The notes beneath the pieces were generated by a model. The model saw only the letters and a list, made by a program, of their open reading frames with translations. It had not been told where the DNA came from and ran no database searches. From the IMG/VR virus record IMGVR_UViG_3300036981_000418, positions 1 through 49,659 of that record: a DNA stretch of 49,659 nucleotides. One strand, 5' to 3'. Below, piece by piece: positions 6,742-15,800 of the stretch. Position 1 is the stretch's first letter; each line of letters begins with the position of its first letter. This DNA comes from a virus. Made by a program: the position numbers and the translations under genes.

Positions 6742-7682
6742 ATAATAGTGCAATGCGTAACGAATTACTAAATATATATACTTATTTAAAATATCTATCA
6801 GATACAATTGATAATTTATTAGAGGAAACACCAACAGAATATATATATCAGGCAGCGTGGCTCTCTAAATGCTTAAATTTAGAAGAAATTTTAACTGCAT
6901 TTCAAAATCAAATGATCAATAAAAGAGAAAAACTCAACCTAGTACTACAGAAGGCTTTAAAAGAGTTAGATACTGACGTTGATACTAAAATTCAAATTAA
7001 TTCTATAGATAAAATTAATAATTGTGAGAGTACAAAAGACATATCTAGGGGTAACTTTAACGAACTATCTATTAAGAATCGTTTAGATCAACTGAGTTTT
7101 AAAATAAATACACTTGATACTAATTTAGTTCTTTTTGAACAGCAGTTACAAGAAAGCAAAAATATAACCGAATTTACTTCTAATAACTGTGTTAATAAAA
7201 TGGAGAATATTCAAAACCGTATTTTTACTTATTTTACAAATGATCTTAAAGGTCAGCTTTTTGATGAAATGAAAAAATTTAAAGACAAAACAGCATTGGG
7301 GCAACAGGATTTTATATCTTCAGCAGAATCAAGGCTAGAGGCTGTTATATCTTCAATGCAACAGGCTGTTGCAAATGCAATAAATGAACTTGCAATAAAT
7401 GAACTAAAAATAAAGAAAAAAAGAGGCAATAAAAAGAGCAAGATTGAAGAAAAGAGCGATAAAAAAGGCGATAATGATCCTCCCAATAATAAACCTCCAA
7501 AATGGATTAACTATATAGATGAAGTAAAGCAAAAAATGGAAGAAAAAGGATGGAGTTCACATGAAGTTGCAAAACGCGCAAACATTAACTTTAGTTCATT
7601 TAGAAAATTTCAAAGGAAAAATCCACAATTAACTACTGAAATAGTTAATAAAATACTAAAACTTTTTGAAATAAATTATTAA
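6738..7682 (+). CDS. Coiled-coil protein with C-terminal helix-turn-helix
   Basis: This 314-residue protein is mostly long helices (about 1-230). A Lys-rich hinge (KIKKKRGNKKSKIEEKSD, about 226-243) follows, then a C-terminal helix-turn-helix of XRE type: VKQKMEEKGWSSHEVAKRAN, then FSSFRKFQRKNP. Long helices plus a terminal DNA-binding unit suggest a DNA-tethered structural or regulatory protein. It overlaps the preceding gene by four bases, and GroEL begins 16 bases after its stop. Confidence 0.65.
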   Translation: MNNSAMRNELLNIYTYLKYLSDTIDNLLEETPTEYIYQAAWLSKCLNLEEILTAFQNQMINKREKLNLVLQKALKELDTDVDTKIQINSIDKINNCESTKDISRGNFNELSIKNRLDQLSFKINTLDTNLVLFEQQLQESKNITEFTSNNCVNKMENIQNRIFTYFTNDLKGQLFDEMKKFKDKTALGQQDFISSAESRLEAVISSMQQAVANAINELAINELKIKKKRGNKKSKIEEKSDKKGDNDPPNNKPPKWINYIDEVKQKMEEKGWSSHEVAKRANINFSSFRKFQRKNPQLTTEIVNKILKLFEINY

Positions 7683-7698
7683 TAACAAAGGAGATAAA

Positions 7699-9384
7699 AT
7701 GAGTATTAAAACAGTAGAAATTTATCACGGAGATGCAGCACGTAAACCAATGCTAGCCGGTATTAATGAATTTGCAGAAGCCGTTGGGTCAACGCTTGGT
7801 TCACAGGGTAAAAACGTAATCATTGAAAAAGGAGTTGACGGAGTTCATCAAATAACTAAAGATGGCGTTACTGTTGCTAAAAGTATTTATTTTAAAGATC
7901 CATTAAAAAATTTAGGTGCTCAATTAGTAAAAACCGTTACTGAAAAAACTGCTAACTTTATAGGAGATGGTACTACTTCTAGCACTGTTTTAGCTGCTGC
8001 GATGTGTAATGAAGGTTATGAGTATATTCAACAAGATATAAATACCGTTGACCTTAAAAAAGGCTTAGATTATGCAAAAAGTAAATTTATTACATTACTT
8101 GAAAGTTATGTAGATATTATCCCTGATGATAATGATGGAGAAATGGCTTATAAAATTGCTACTATTTCTTCTAATTATGATGAAGATATAGCAGTTACCT
8201 TACGTGACACCTTTAAAAAAGTAGGTAAAAACGGCGTTATAGTAGTAGATAAAGAAATTCAAAGTTCGGAAAAAACTAAAACTATGCATTTAGATCTTAT
8301 TGAAGGATTTAGAGTGGAAAGCGGTTATATTCATAATCAATTTATTTTAGGAAATAGTAATAATAGATGGGAGGCTAATGACTGTAAAATTTTAGTGTTA
8401 CCTATGGATATCACTAATTTTGCTCCGATTCACTCTATTGTAGAGCAATGTGCAAGCAAAGGAGAGCCGATACTGATAATTGCTAATGATTTTACAGGTG
8501 ACTCTGTTAGAACTATGGTAGAAAATAATGCTCGTGGCTCAGTAAAAATATGCGGTATTAAAAGCCCGTCTGTAGGAGAAGAAAAAGCACAAATATTAGA
8601 AGATATATGTATTTATACAGGTGCTAAATATCATAAAACTTCCGATGGTAGGTTTAGAGATGCAATTGTCCGTGAATTTTTAGGAACTGCTGAAAAAGTA
8701 ATAGTAGAACGTACTCATACTACTATTTTAAGCGGGAAAGGTGATCCTATAATGATTCAAAACCGTGTAGATAGTATTACTACTGACATTGATTCAGGGA
8801 CATTAACCGCTTATCAAAGAACTTATTATCTAGCACGTAAAGCTCAATTATTAGGACAAGTTGCTATGATTAAAGTATGTGGTCAAACCGATACCGATTT
8901 ATCTGAAAAGTTAGATCGTGTGGATGATGCTGTGCATGCGACTAAATCTGCTATTACTTATGGTTGTGTACCTGGAGGAGGGTCAACATTATTTAAAATT
9001 TCTCATTTTATGCAAAATTTATTATCGGATAACAATACAAATGGATTTAATGCCGGAATATTAGTGTTTATTAGAGCTTTAAGAGCGCCCATCTCTAAAA
9101 TTATTAGCAATGCTACAGGTTTAGAAGATGTTACAGAATATTTAGATAAAATTAATAAATCAAATCATAAGGAAAGCGGAATATTTGGCTTTGATGCTAA
9201 TACTTCTAGTATAGTCAATATGTTAGATACAAATATTATCGATCCGTATGAAGTAGTAAAATATTCGGTATTAGATGCCGCTGCTGTTGTAGGGATATGG
9301 CTTACTACAGATACGGCTGTAATTAATGTTCGTAAAGATGCAACTGAAAATTTACGTGATTTATTACTTGGAAACGTAGTTTAA
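7699..9384 (+). CDS. Phage-borne GroEL-type chaperonin
   Basis: At 561 residues this is a full-length group I chaperonin. Equatorial motifs are intact: ITKDGVTVA (Asp55, matching GroEL Asp52), DGTTSSTVLA (Asp90, matching Asp87), DRVDDAVHATKSA (Asp410, matching the catalytic Asp398) and VPGGG (424-428). The apical domain keeps GY-x4-F and LIIANDFTG. It lacks the Gly-Gly-Met tail of host GroEL and diverges strongly throughout, so it is not simply the host copy. GGAGATAAA precedes the ATG. No GroES lies nearby; the next gene encodes a 50-residue acidic protein. Phage chaperonins of this kind are known from giant phages such as EL; here it probably folds phage virion proteins, working alone or with host GroES. 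Confidence 0.93.
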   Translation: MSIKTVEIYHGDAARKPMLAGINEFAEAVGSTLGSQGKNVIIEKGVDGVHQITKDGVTVAKSIYFKDPLKNLGAQLVKTVTEKTANFIGDGTTSSTVLAAAMCNEGYEYIQQDINTVDLKKGLDYAKSKFITLLESYVDIIPDDNDGEMAYKIATISSNYDEDIAVTLRDTFKKVGKNGVIVVDKEIQSSEKTKTMHLDLIEGFRVESGYIHNQFILGNSNNRWEANDCKILVLPMDITNFAPIHSIVEQCASKGEPILIIANDFTGDSVRTMVENNARGSVKICGIKSPSVGEEKAQILEDICIYTGAKYHKTSDGRFRDAIVREFLGTAEKVIVERTHTTILSGKGDPIMIQNRVDSITTDIDSGTLTAYQRTYYLARKAQLLGQVAMIKVCGQTDTDLSEKLDRVDDAVHATKSAITYGCVPGGGSTLFKISHFMQNLLSDNNTNGFNAGILVFIRALRAPISKIISNATGLEDVTEYLDKINKSNHKESGIFGFDANTSSIVNMLDTNIIDPYEVVKYSVLDAAAVVGIWLTTDTAVINVRKDATENLRDLLLGNVV

Positions 9385-9393
9385 GGAGAAAAA

Positions 9394-9546
9394 ATGGAAG
9401 AAGAAGAAATTAAACAGAAAGAAATAGATAAAGTTTTATTTGATTCTATTGCAAACAAAGAATGCGAAACTAAAGAAGAAAATAAAACTGCTTTAGGGAC
9501 TGCTTTAGAAGCTGCTTTGCGTAAAATATCAAACATTAAAACTTGA
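9394..9546 (+). CDS. Small acidic protein downstream of GroEL homologue (50 aa)
   Basis: An ATG at 9394 with AAGGAG seven bases upstream starts a 50-codon frame ending at 9546. The frame begins 9 bases after the chaperonin stop. The product opens with a run of Glu residues and ends in an Ala-rich helix (TALGTALEAALRKI). It is far too short for GroES (about 95 residues) and has no mobile-loop motif. A small chaperonin partner or adaptor is conceivable from position only. Confidence 0.6.
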   Translation: MEEEEIKQKEIDKVLFDSIANKECETKEENKTALGTALEAALRKISNIKT

Positions 9547-9571
9547 TAATAAAGCAATTATATGTCATAAT

Positions 9572-9626
9572 TTAAAGAGAGCAAAATTCCTATTGTGAGT
9601 GACGGGTTTTTTGCTCATTTCTTTAA
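9572..9626 (+). terminator. Long hairpin after the chaperonin operon
   Basis: TTAAAGA plus GAGCAAAA (9572-9586) pairs with TTTTGCTC (9609-9616) and TCTTTAA (9620-9626), leaving a 3-base bulge and a 22-base loop. It lies between the 50-residue gene and the gene at 9641, so it may terminate or attenuate. The size of the loop makes it unusual for a plain terminator. Confidence 0.5.
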
Positions 9627-9640
9627 TTTAAGAGGTTAAT

Positions 9641-9865
9641 ATGTCTTTGCGTCAATATTCTTATAGGGATAGTATTTATTTTTTTAATCCAGAAAAAATA
9701 AATTTGATAATACCTACAAGTGGTAGTGTTTTTTTATTTTCATTTGATAATCAAAAAATATTACAAATTGGCTTTGGTAGTCATGATGAAGGAGTAACAT
9801 GGGTTAATGATAATATTATAAGTCCATCTTCTTTAGTAGGTGAAGTTCAGGATCATCCTTTGTAA
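9641..9865 (+). CDS. Unknown 74-residue protein
   Basis: The ATG at 9641 follows AAGAGG. The small protein is beta-rich (SGSVFLFSFDNQKILQIGFG) and ends in a polar tail; no family recognised. It lies behind the hairpin at 9572-9626 and converges on the YoeB toxin gene. An inverted repeat (CTTGAA-ATA-TTCAAG, 9870-9884) follows its stop. Confidence 0.55.
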   Translation: MSLRQYSYRDSIYFFNPEKINLIIPTSGSVFLFSFDNQKILQIGFGSHDEGVTWVNDNIISPSSLVGEVQDHPL

Positions 9866-9923
9866 AAGTCTTGAAATATTCAAGGTAGGTAAGATGTTTC
9901 TATTAGTCTTAAATAATTAAACC

Positions 9924-10178
9924 TTAATAATGATATCTACATTGAATTATTATTAAGTTATTGTTTTCTATTTTATAAACTAATCTATGTTCTGCATCTA
10001 TCCTTCGCGACCAATATCCTACCATGTCAAATCTTAATGGTTCAGGTTTTCCTATACCAACAAATGGATCTCTTAAACAATCTTTTATAAGCTCGTTTAT
10101 GCGTTTTAATGTTTTTTTATCAGTTTCTTGCCAATATAAATGATGCTCCCATCCCTCTTTAGAAAACAAAAGATTCAT
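9924..10178 (-). CDS. yoeB: YoeB toxin, ribosome-dependent mRNA interferase
   Basis: At 84 residues it has the exact length of YoeB. Glu46, Arg65, His83 and Tyr84, the catalytic residues of E. coli YoeB, fall at the same numbers here (GKPEP, RRIDAEHRLVY, C-terminal CRYHY). It cleaves mRNA in the ribosomal A site when freed from its antitoxin. It begins 3 bases after the yefM stop, so both come from one transcript. All active-site residues are intact, so it should be functional. Confidence 0.95.
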   Translation of the reverse strand: MNLLFSKEGWEHHLYWQETDKKTLKRINELIKDCLRDPFVGIGKPEPLRFDMVGYWSRRIDAEHRLVYKIENNNLIIIQCRYHY

Positions 10179-10181
10179 TTT

Positions 10182-10442
10182 TCACTCATTCATTAAATCT
10201 TTTAAATCTTTTTTTATAAATTTTTTCTGTTTTACTTCTTCCATAGCTTTATATAAAAGAATTGCATTTTTAGGGCTTTTTAAAAGATAAAGTGTTTCTT
10301 GAATTGAGTTATAGTCTTCCTCTGAGATCAGTACTGCTTTATTCTTTTTTCCAACAATATATACCGGTTCATGAGAGTCTACAGTATAATCAATTAGCTT
10401 AAATAAATTTGCTCTTGCCTGGGTTGTATTATATATTTCCAT
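10182..10442 (-). CDS. yefM: YefM antitoxin (Phd/YefM family)
   Basis: This 86-residue protein opens with the YefM-type DNA-binding fold (TTQARANLFKLID, then EPVYIVGKKNKAVLISEEDY), followed by a helical, charged C-terminus that wraps the toxin. It neutralises YoeB and represses the pair's promoter. The upstream region carries repeats close to TGTACA, the core of the known YefM operator. Its position at the end of the late region suggests it stabilises the element. Confidence 0.95.
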   Translation of the reverse strand: MEIYNTTQARANLFKLIDYTVDSHEPVYIVGKKNKAVLISEEDYNSIQETLYLLKSPKNAILLYKAMEEVKQKKFIKKDLKDLMNE

Positions 10443-10466
10443 CTAAATTACCTCAACATTTATTAA

Positions 10467-10504
10467 TGTACCATTTACAGTACAGCATTAGGTACAGATG
10501 TCAA
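10467..10504 (-). promoter_or_regulatory. yefM-yoeB promoter and TGTACA-type operator
   Basis: On the minus strand TTGACA (10499-10504) is a consensus -35; the -10 is less clear. Downstream, TGTACC (10467-10472) and GGTACA (10491-10496) form an inverted repeat with an AGTACA between them. YefM of E. coli binds palindromes with a TGTACA core, so these are probable autoregulation sites. Confidence 0.65.
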
Positions 10505-10690
10505 CTAAGAAATTTCTATTTCTTCCTTAATTTTTTTCTCTATGGCTTCTTTTATCCATATGTTTCGTGCTTTTGAGTAAATACTGTTTTCTAAATAATT
10601 ATCAATGGCATTTAGCATTTTTGCAGGTATACGAATCGTAATTTTAATGTTGTCGTTTTTACTATCAAGGTTTTGTTCTGTTTTTACCAA
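10505..10690 (-). CDS. Ribbon-helix-helix DNA-binding protein (61 aa)
   Basis: The segment IKITIRIPAKMLNAIDNYLE is a typical ribbon strand plus first helix of CopG/Arc-type regulators, followed by ARNIWIKEAIEKKIKE. Such proteins repress small operons or act as antitoxins. The only in-frame start is TTG at 10690 behind AAGGG at short spacing. The frame stays open upstream for about 20 codons without another start, so the 5' end may be damaged. It has no adjacent toxin of its own. Confidence 0.55.
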   Translation of the reverse strand: MVKTEQNLDSKNDNIKITIRIPAKMLNAIDNYLENSIYSKARNIWIKEAIEKKIKEEIEIS

Positions 10691-10755
10691 TCCCTTATTA
10701 ATAACATTATCTATTAGACCTGTTAAGGTTTGGTTATTTCTTATAGTTAAAATAA

Positions 10756-12867
10756 TTAATCTTCATATTCTTCTTCGTTAATATCTGAGGAGATAGATTT
10801 ACTCATTCCATTAATAAACCTATTTGCAGCTGGATATAAAGACCTTAATTTATCAGCATAATTTTTATTAATTTCCATAGCAACACGCTTACTTGGTGCT
10901 TTCTCTATTTTATTTACCCAGTTATAAAATGCAGGAGAAGTAAGTATATTCTCATTAGTTTTTGCAGCTGCTCTTATTAATCCTTCAGCTGAACTTAAAC
11001 CAACAGCAGCTCCCAATGCTCCATGTGTTGCACCGCCAATTCCTGAAACTATAACTCTAGTAGTTGTTTTTAATGCTGTTTTTAAATGCTGTGCTGTATT
11101 AGGAAAATTTTTATAAGTTTGTATCATAGATAAATGATCATTTAATGATTTCATATTATCTAAAATGACTTTTTGTTCTTTCGGTATATGAGATATTATT
11201 TGATCATAATTTTTTTTAGGTATTTTATTTAATTTTTTATAAAAAAGATTAGCATTAAACTCACTGTTTTTTTCTAAGCCTATTTGATAAAGCAATCCTT
11301 TTGCTAATTGCTCAGGATTATCATTATTCTTAAATAATTTCGGTAAATATTTATCAGCACTATCTTTACTATATAATTCTTTAGTTAATATTGAAACTGG
11401 TGTTCCACCTATTCCTTCTTTGATTTTATTACTAATAGGTTGAATATGATCAGAATAGTCTTTATAATATTTATTAAAATCTTCTCTTGTTTTTATTGCT
11501 TCATCACCTTTAGAGGCAAATTTAATATCAATATCTTTATCTATAGCTTTAGCAAGTTGCTTTATTCTACCTTCATCAACCTTGCCTTCAGTAATCAAAT
11601 GACTGATTTTTTTATTTAAAATTTCTCTTAAAGCAAATCTAGCGTCTTCATAACTTGTAACACCATTTTCTAACGCATTTAAAACTCTAGCTTCTCTCGG
11701 TATTGTAGAATCAGCTAAAAGATTAGAAAGCTTATTAATTTCTAATTCTTTTTTAAAATCTTTAATTGCTTCTACCGTATTAGGGAATTCTATCATTTCT
11801 TCTTGAGGTAAATAATAATTAGTTCGTTCTCCTAAAGTTTTCATTACTTCGTTTTTCTCTTCAGATATATTATGTGCAGTTTGTTTAGCTTCCTGCGCTA
11901 AAATATTTCTGTCTTTTAAAGCTTCTTCAGGCTCTATAGTTTTTAAAGTTTCTTCATTTAATTTATTATATAAGCCTTTTTCCCGTTCAAGAATCTTACT
12001 TCCATACTCATTTTTTGCTTGTTGATACAATCCTCTTATATGAGGAGATTTAGCAGTTAAACCAATACTAGGTTCCTCTCCTATGGACTCTAATAACTGA
12101 GCGGCTTTAGGATCGATATCAATAGACTTTGTAAGTTGCTTAGGAGGTTCAATATTATAAATAAGATTAGCGATACCACTTCCTGCCTGTTTTATAGCTT
12201 TAGGAGCATTTAAAATATTCTGACCTGCAATGGTTGCTAAAAATTGAGAAATAGGATCATTAGGATTATTTTGTTTTACAGCTTCAGAAGTAGCACCACC
12301 TAACGCAGCAGATGCAATTGCTTTTTTACCTTCGGGAGCACCAAGTAAATATTTTAAAGCAGTAGGAGCTTTACTAATAGCATTTTTCACCATACCTATT
12401 TTGGCAGCAGGATTTACAAATGCAACCGCTTCTCTTCCTATCTTCTCATTATCAGTTAAAGGCATGTATTTATCCAATAACTCTTTTTTTAATAGATCTG
12501 ATGCATAAGGTACTGAAGGAATATTAATCGACTCCTCTGCAATATCAGAAAATGGGGCGCGCGGTATTGCAGTAGGATGACCGGCTTGTTTTTCTGTCAT
12601 CCAACTTCCAAAATTTGCTATAGCTGAGGGAATATCAGCCACATAAGCAGGTGCAAGAGCTGCTCCATGAGTTAATATTTTTCCTGAACTTTTGGCTATA
12701 TCTCCTAACTCTTCAAAAGTAGAAGGAACTTGTTCATAAGTATCATTACTAAAGTTATTACCTTCAAGTGCATTTAAACGTAAAAGCATAGCTTGTTTTT
12801 GTGGACGTGAAAGTTGGTTTATATCTACCGACTCTAACTGTTTAGCTGTTAAATTATTAAAATCCAT
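10756..12867 (-). CDS. Large virion protein, probable DNA-ejection protein
   Basis: This 703-residue protein is the last gene of the late region. It has an Ala/Gly-rich amphipathic stretch (about 165-245: KYLLGAPEGKKAIASAALGG), then long charged helices (280-600) and a second Gly/Ala hydrophobic segment (VIVSGIGGATHGALGAAVGL, about 619-638). Helical proteins with Gly/Ala membrane-active patches at this position resemble podovirus ejection proteins that form a channel for DNA entry. There is no sequence motif to prove it. Its ATG overlaps the stop of the upstream gene. Confidence 0.6.
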   Translation of the reverse strand: MDFNNLTAKQLESVDINQLSRPQKQAMLLRLNALEGNNFSNDTYEQVPSTFEELGDIAKSSGKILTHGAALAPAYVADIPSAIANFGSWMTEKQAGHPTAIPRAPFSDIAEESINIPSVPYASDLLKKELLDKYMPLTDNEKIGREAVAFVNPAAKIGMVKNAISKAPTALKYLLGAPEGKKAIASAALGGATSEAVKQNNPNDPISQFLATIAGQNILNAPKAIKQAGSGIANLIYNIEPPKQLTKSIDIDPKAAQLLESIGEEPSIGLTAKSPHIRGLYQQAKNEYGSKILEREKGLYNKLNEETLKTIEPEEALKDRNILAQEAKQTAHNISEEKNEVMKTLGERTNYYLPQEEMIEFPNTVEAIKDFKKELEINKLSNLLADSTIPREARVLNALENGVTSYEDARFALREILNKKISHLITEGKVDEGRIKQLAKAIDKDIDIKFASKGDEAIKTREDFNKYYKDYSDHIQPISNKIKEGIGGTPVSILTKELYSKDSADKYLPKLFKNNDNPEQLAKGLLYQIGLEKNSEFNANLFYKKLNKIPKKNYDQIISHIPKEQKVILDNMKSLNDHLSMIQTYKNFPNTAQHLKTALKTTTRVIVSGIGGATHGALGAAVGLSSAEGLIRAAAKTNENILTSPAFYNWVNKIEKAPSKRVAMEINKNYADKLRSLYPAANRFINGMSKSISSDINEEEYED

Positions 12868-15800
12868 TACTCTAATTCTTTTTGTAATTGTTGTTTTTGA
12901 CTTTTATTAACTTCACTTAAACCATCATAACTAGTTTCTGCATTTTTTTCTAAGAAATTAGGATTAAACATTTCAGGCCATGTCTCCAAACTTTCTTCAT
13001 TTAATCCTTTTCTTATAAATTCCTTAGTTTTTTTATTTCTTATATTTTTAAATACGCTTATATTTTTTAACCATGTATCATATAAAAGATCAAATCCTCT
13101 AGTGTTACCATATTTTGCTAAATATGTTTCTTTAGCTGTCGCTTCAATTTGTTTAAGTTTTACTGCCGCTAGTTTTACATCTGTATTTTCTTTTATTGAG
13201 TCTATAGTATTGCGAGGATTAGTACTCATTTCTTTAGCACTTTCAACATCTCTATCAGTCATTTTATCAAATACTCTTTTTGCATCAGCTAAATCAACTA
13301 ATTTAGACTCTTTAAATGCCTGAGCGGCGGTTGCTGCCTTTCCTTTTCCTAGTCCTAATGAATAAGATGCTTCACTTCCTAAATTTCCAATAGGAGCTAA
13401 CAAACCGGTGTTTAAATTTGGGAAGTTACTTTTTAAACTTTCTAATTTATTTTGATTTTCCTTAGCTTTCTGTGCTTCTTCTTGTAATTTAGTTAGATTT
13501 TTTATATCCTGATCATAATATTCTTTTTCAGCAGCATTAGTTGGTAATTTAGGATTCCTAGTAATTTCAAAAAGCTCTTTTGTTTTAGGAGTTTGAATCT
13601 CATTAAATTCTGTAGGTATAGCAGTTTCATAAGACTCTTGATTAATACTTTGTGGTATTACATTATAATCAAAATATTTTGATTCTCCGGTTTGTGGGTT
13701 AATAGTATTTACTCCTGCTAATCTTCCGTTTTTTATTACCGGAACAACTACATTTCCACTTGGATCTAATGCACTTAGAGGTCTTGATGAAATATCACCA
13801 CCGCCGATTTCTGCCATTATTTTTTGATATTGTGCCTCATGCAATCTCTTATTTAATTTTTTCTCATCAGCTTGATCTAAATAATCGATAATAGATTTTT
13901 TAAATCCTAAATTTTGATCATCCAGTCCTTTATTATATTCTTTTGCATGCATGAATTGACTTAGTCCTTGAGAATTACCTTTTACTAAATCTTGCATTAC
14001 ATCTGATGAAGTTCCAAGCTTACTAGAAAATCCCATTAAATAATGCGCCCAAGGATCTTGTGTATTTCCTCCGGTATTTTGCGCACGAGTCATTAAATCT
14101 TGTAAATATTGATCCTTCATTTTATCAATCATACCGCCATCAGCATGTCTTTGAATCATTCCACCCTCTGCTTTACTCATCATATTTGCAGCCATTAGTG
14201 AGCCAACCATATTTGCCCCTTGCGCCCATGGACTTACTTGTTCATTTCGAGTCGGAGGACTTGCTTTATTAGAAGTTTCGCCGAGAATACTTCCAACAGG
14301 CAATTGATGAGTCATTCTATTTAAAATATCAATCTGACGAATAGGATAATTAACTTCATTTTCAAACTCTTGATGTTCTAGATCAAGTTTGCGTTGTTCC
14401 ACGTCTCTTTGAGATTGCCCTACAGTACGCAAAGCCTCCATATCAAGCAATTTATTCTTATGGTTAACATCCATTAACTTACTTATATCTTCAGCAATTT
14501 TACCTTTCTTTAAAATTTCGTCTCCTTGAAGATTAGCTTTATTCAATTGATAATTAAGATAAGTTCTTTTATCTTCTGAAGCAGTCGCACGAGCTTTATC
14601 ATAGGCACTTGCTAAAAATTGTGTTTCGTTGTCCATTAAACTTTCCATTAAATCACGACGAGCACGATCTTGCGCTTCTGCTCTAGCTCCGGTATTAAAA
14701 GAGCCTCTAGCTATAAATGGCGCAGATACTTTAGGCATTATATTTTCTTTAAAATTACGCATTGCCCTTTTTTGAATTAAATCTAAAACACTATTAGTTT
14801 TGGGATTAACATAACCTTCTATATTTTCATTAGTAGTCTTTTCTTTAGCTCTTTCATCTGCTTCACCTAAATTTTCAGTAGGAGATTTTTCTTTAAGCTT
14901 TTTAAGGTCATCAATAGTTTCTTTTACAGTTTGTTCATATTCAGGTTTAAGTAAATTCTTACTTAATAAATCGTAAGCAATAGTCTCTTCTTTAGAAGGC
15001 TGAGCAATTCTAGGCTTTGTATAATAAGGATATGGCTTATCAGGACTAGTAGCTTGTGCAGTACGGGCAGCTACATTTTTAGCTATATTAGTATGCCAAA
15101 TAGGCTTACCGGCAAATGTAAGATGCTCCATGTCAGCGGTAGGATATCCTTCTTTACTGTTCAACATAGCTTCTAAAGCTGCTTTTCTTTCTTCCTCAGT
15201 GTATTGTTTGCCGGTATTGGGGTTTGTATTAGCTTTTTCTATTTCTTCTCTAGCCTTAGCTTTTCTTTCTTTTATATCTTGTTCAAGATCTTCCTTAGCG
15301 ATTTTATCTATAATATTTCGATATTCTATTAAATTATCAGTATTGCCATTTGCTATATCTTTTTCATATGCATTTTCTACAAGAGTTTCTAATGCTTTTC
15401 TCGGATTATTAATTTTATTTCTATTATATTGCGCAGCAAGATCAGGATGTTTTGCTAATATAGAGGCAGAGTCATTATAATATTCTAAAGTACTTCTATT
15501 AGCATCAAAATTAACATTTCCTTCTTGATTAGGAACTTGAGTATTAGAATTTTGCTTACTATTTTGATTTAATATTTGTAAAGGATCTTCTTTTTTTATT
15601 TGCTCTCGTTGATCAATAAGAGTTTGTATATTTTGCGCTAATTGTTCTTGAGTACTTGCTAGATTTTGATATTCTTCCGAATTAGGATCTAAAGTCTGAG
15701 TATATTGTTGACTTTTTTCTTGTAATTCTTTAGCCGCATCTTTTGCAGTGATTAATTCTTCTTGTATACGGCTCAACTCTTTTAATCTAATAGTTTCAGC

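Noticed and set aside
9394-9546. GroES co-chaperonin
   Set aside because: Only 50 residues, no mobile loop or GroES strand pattern.
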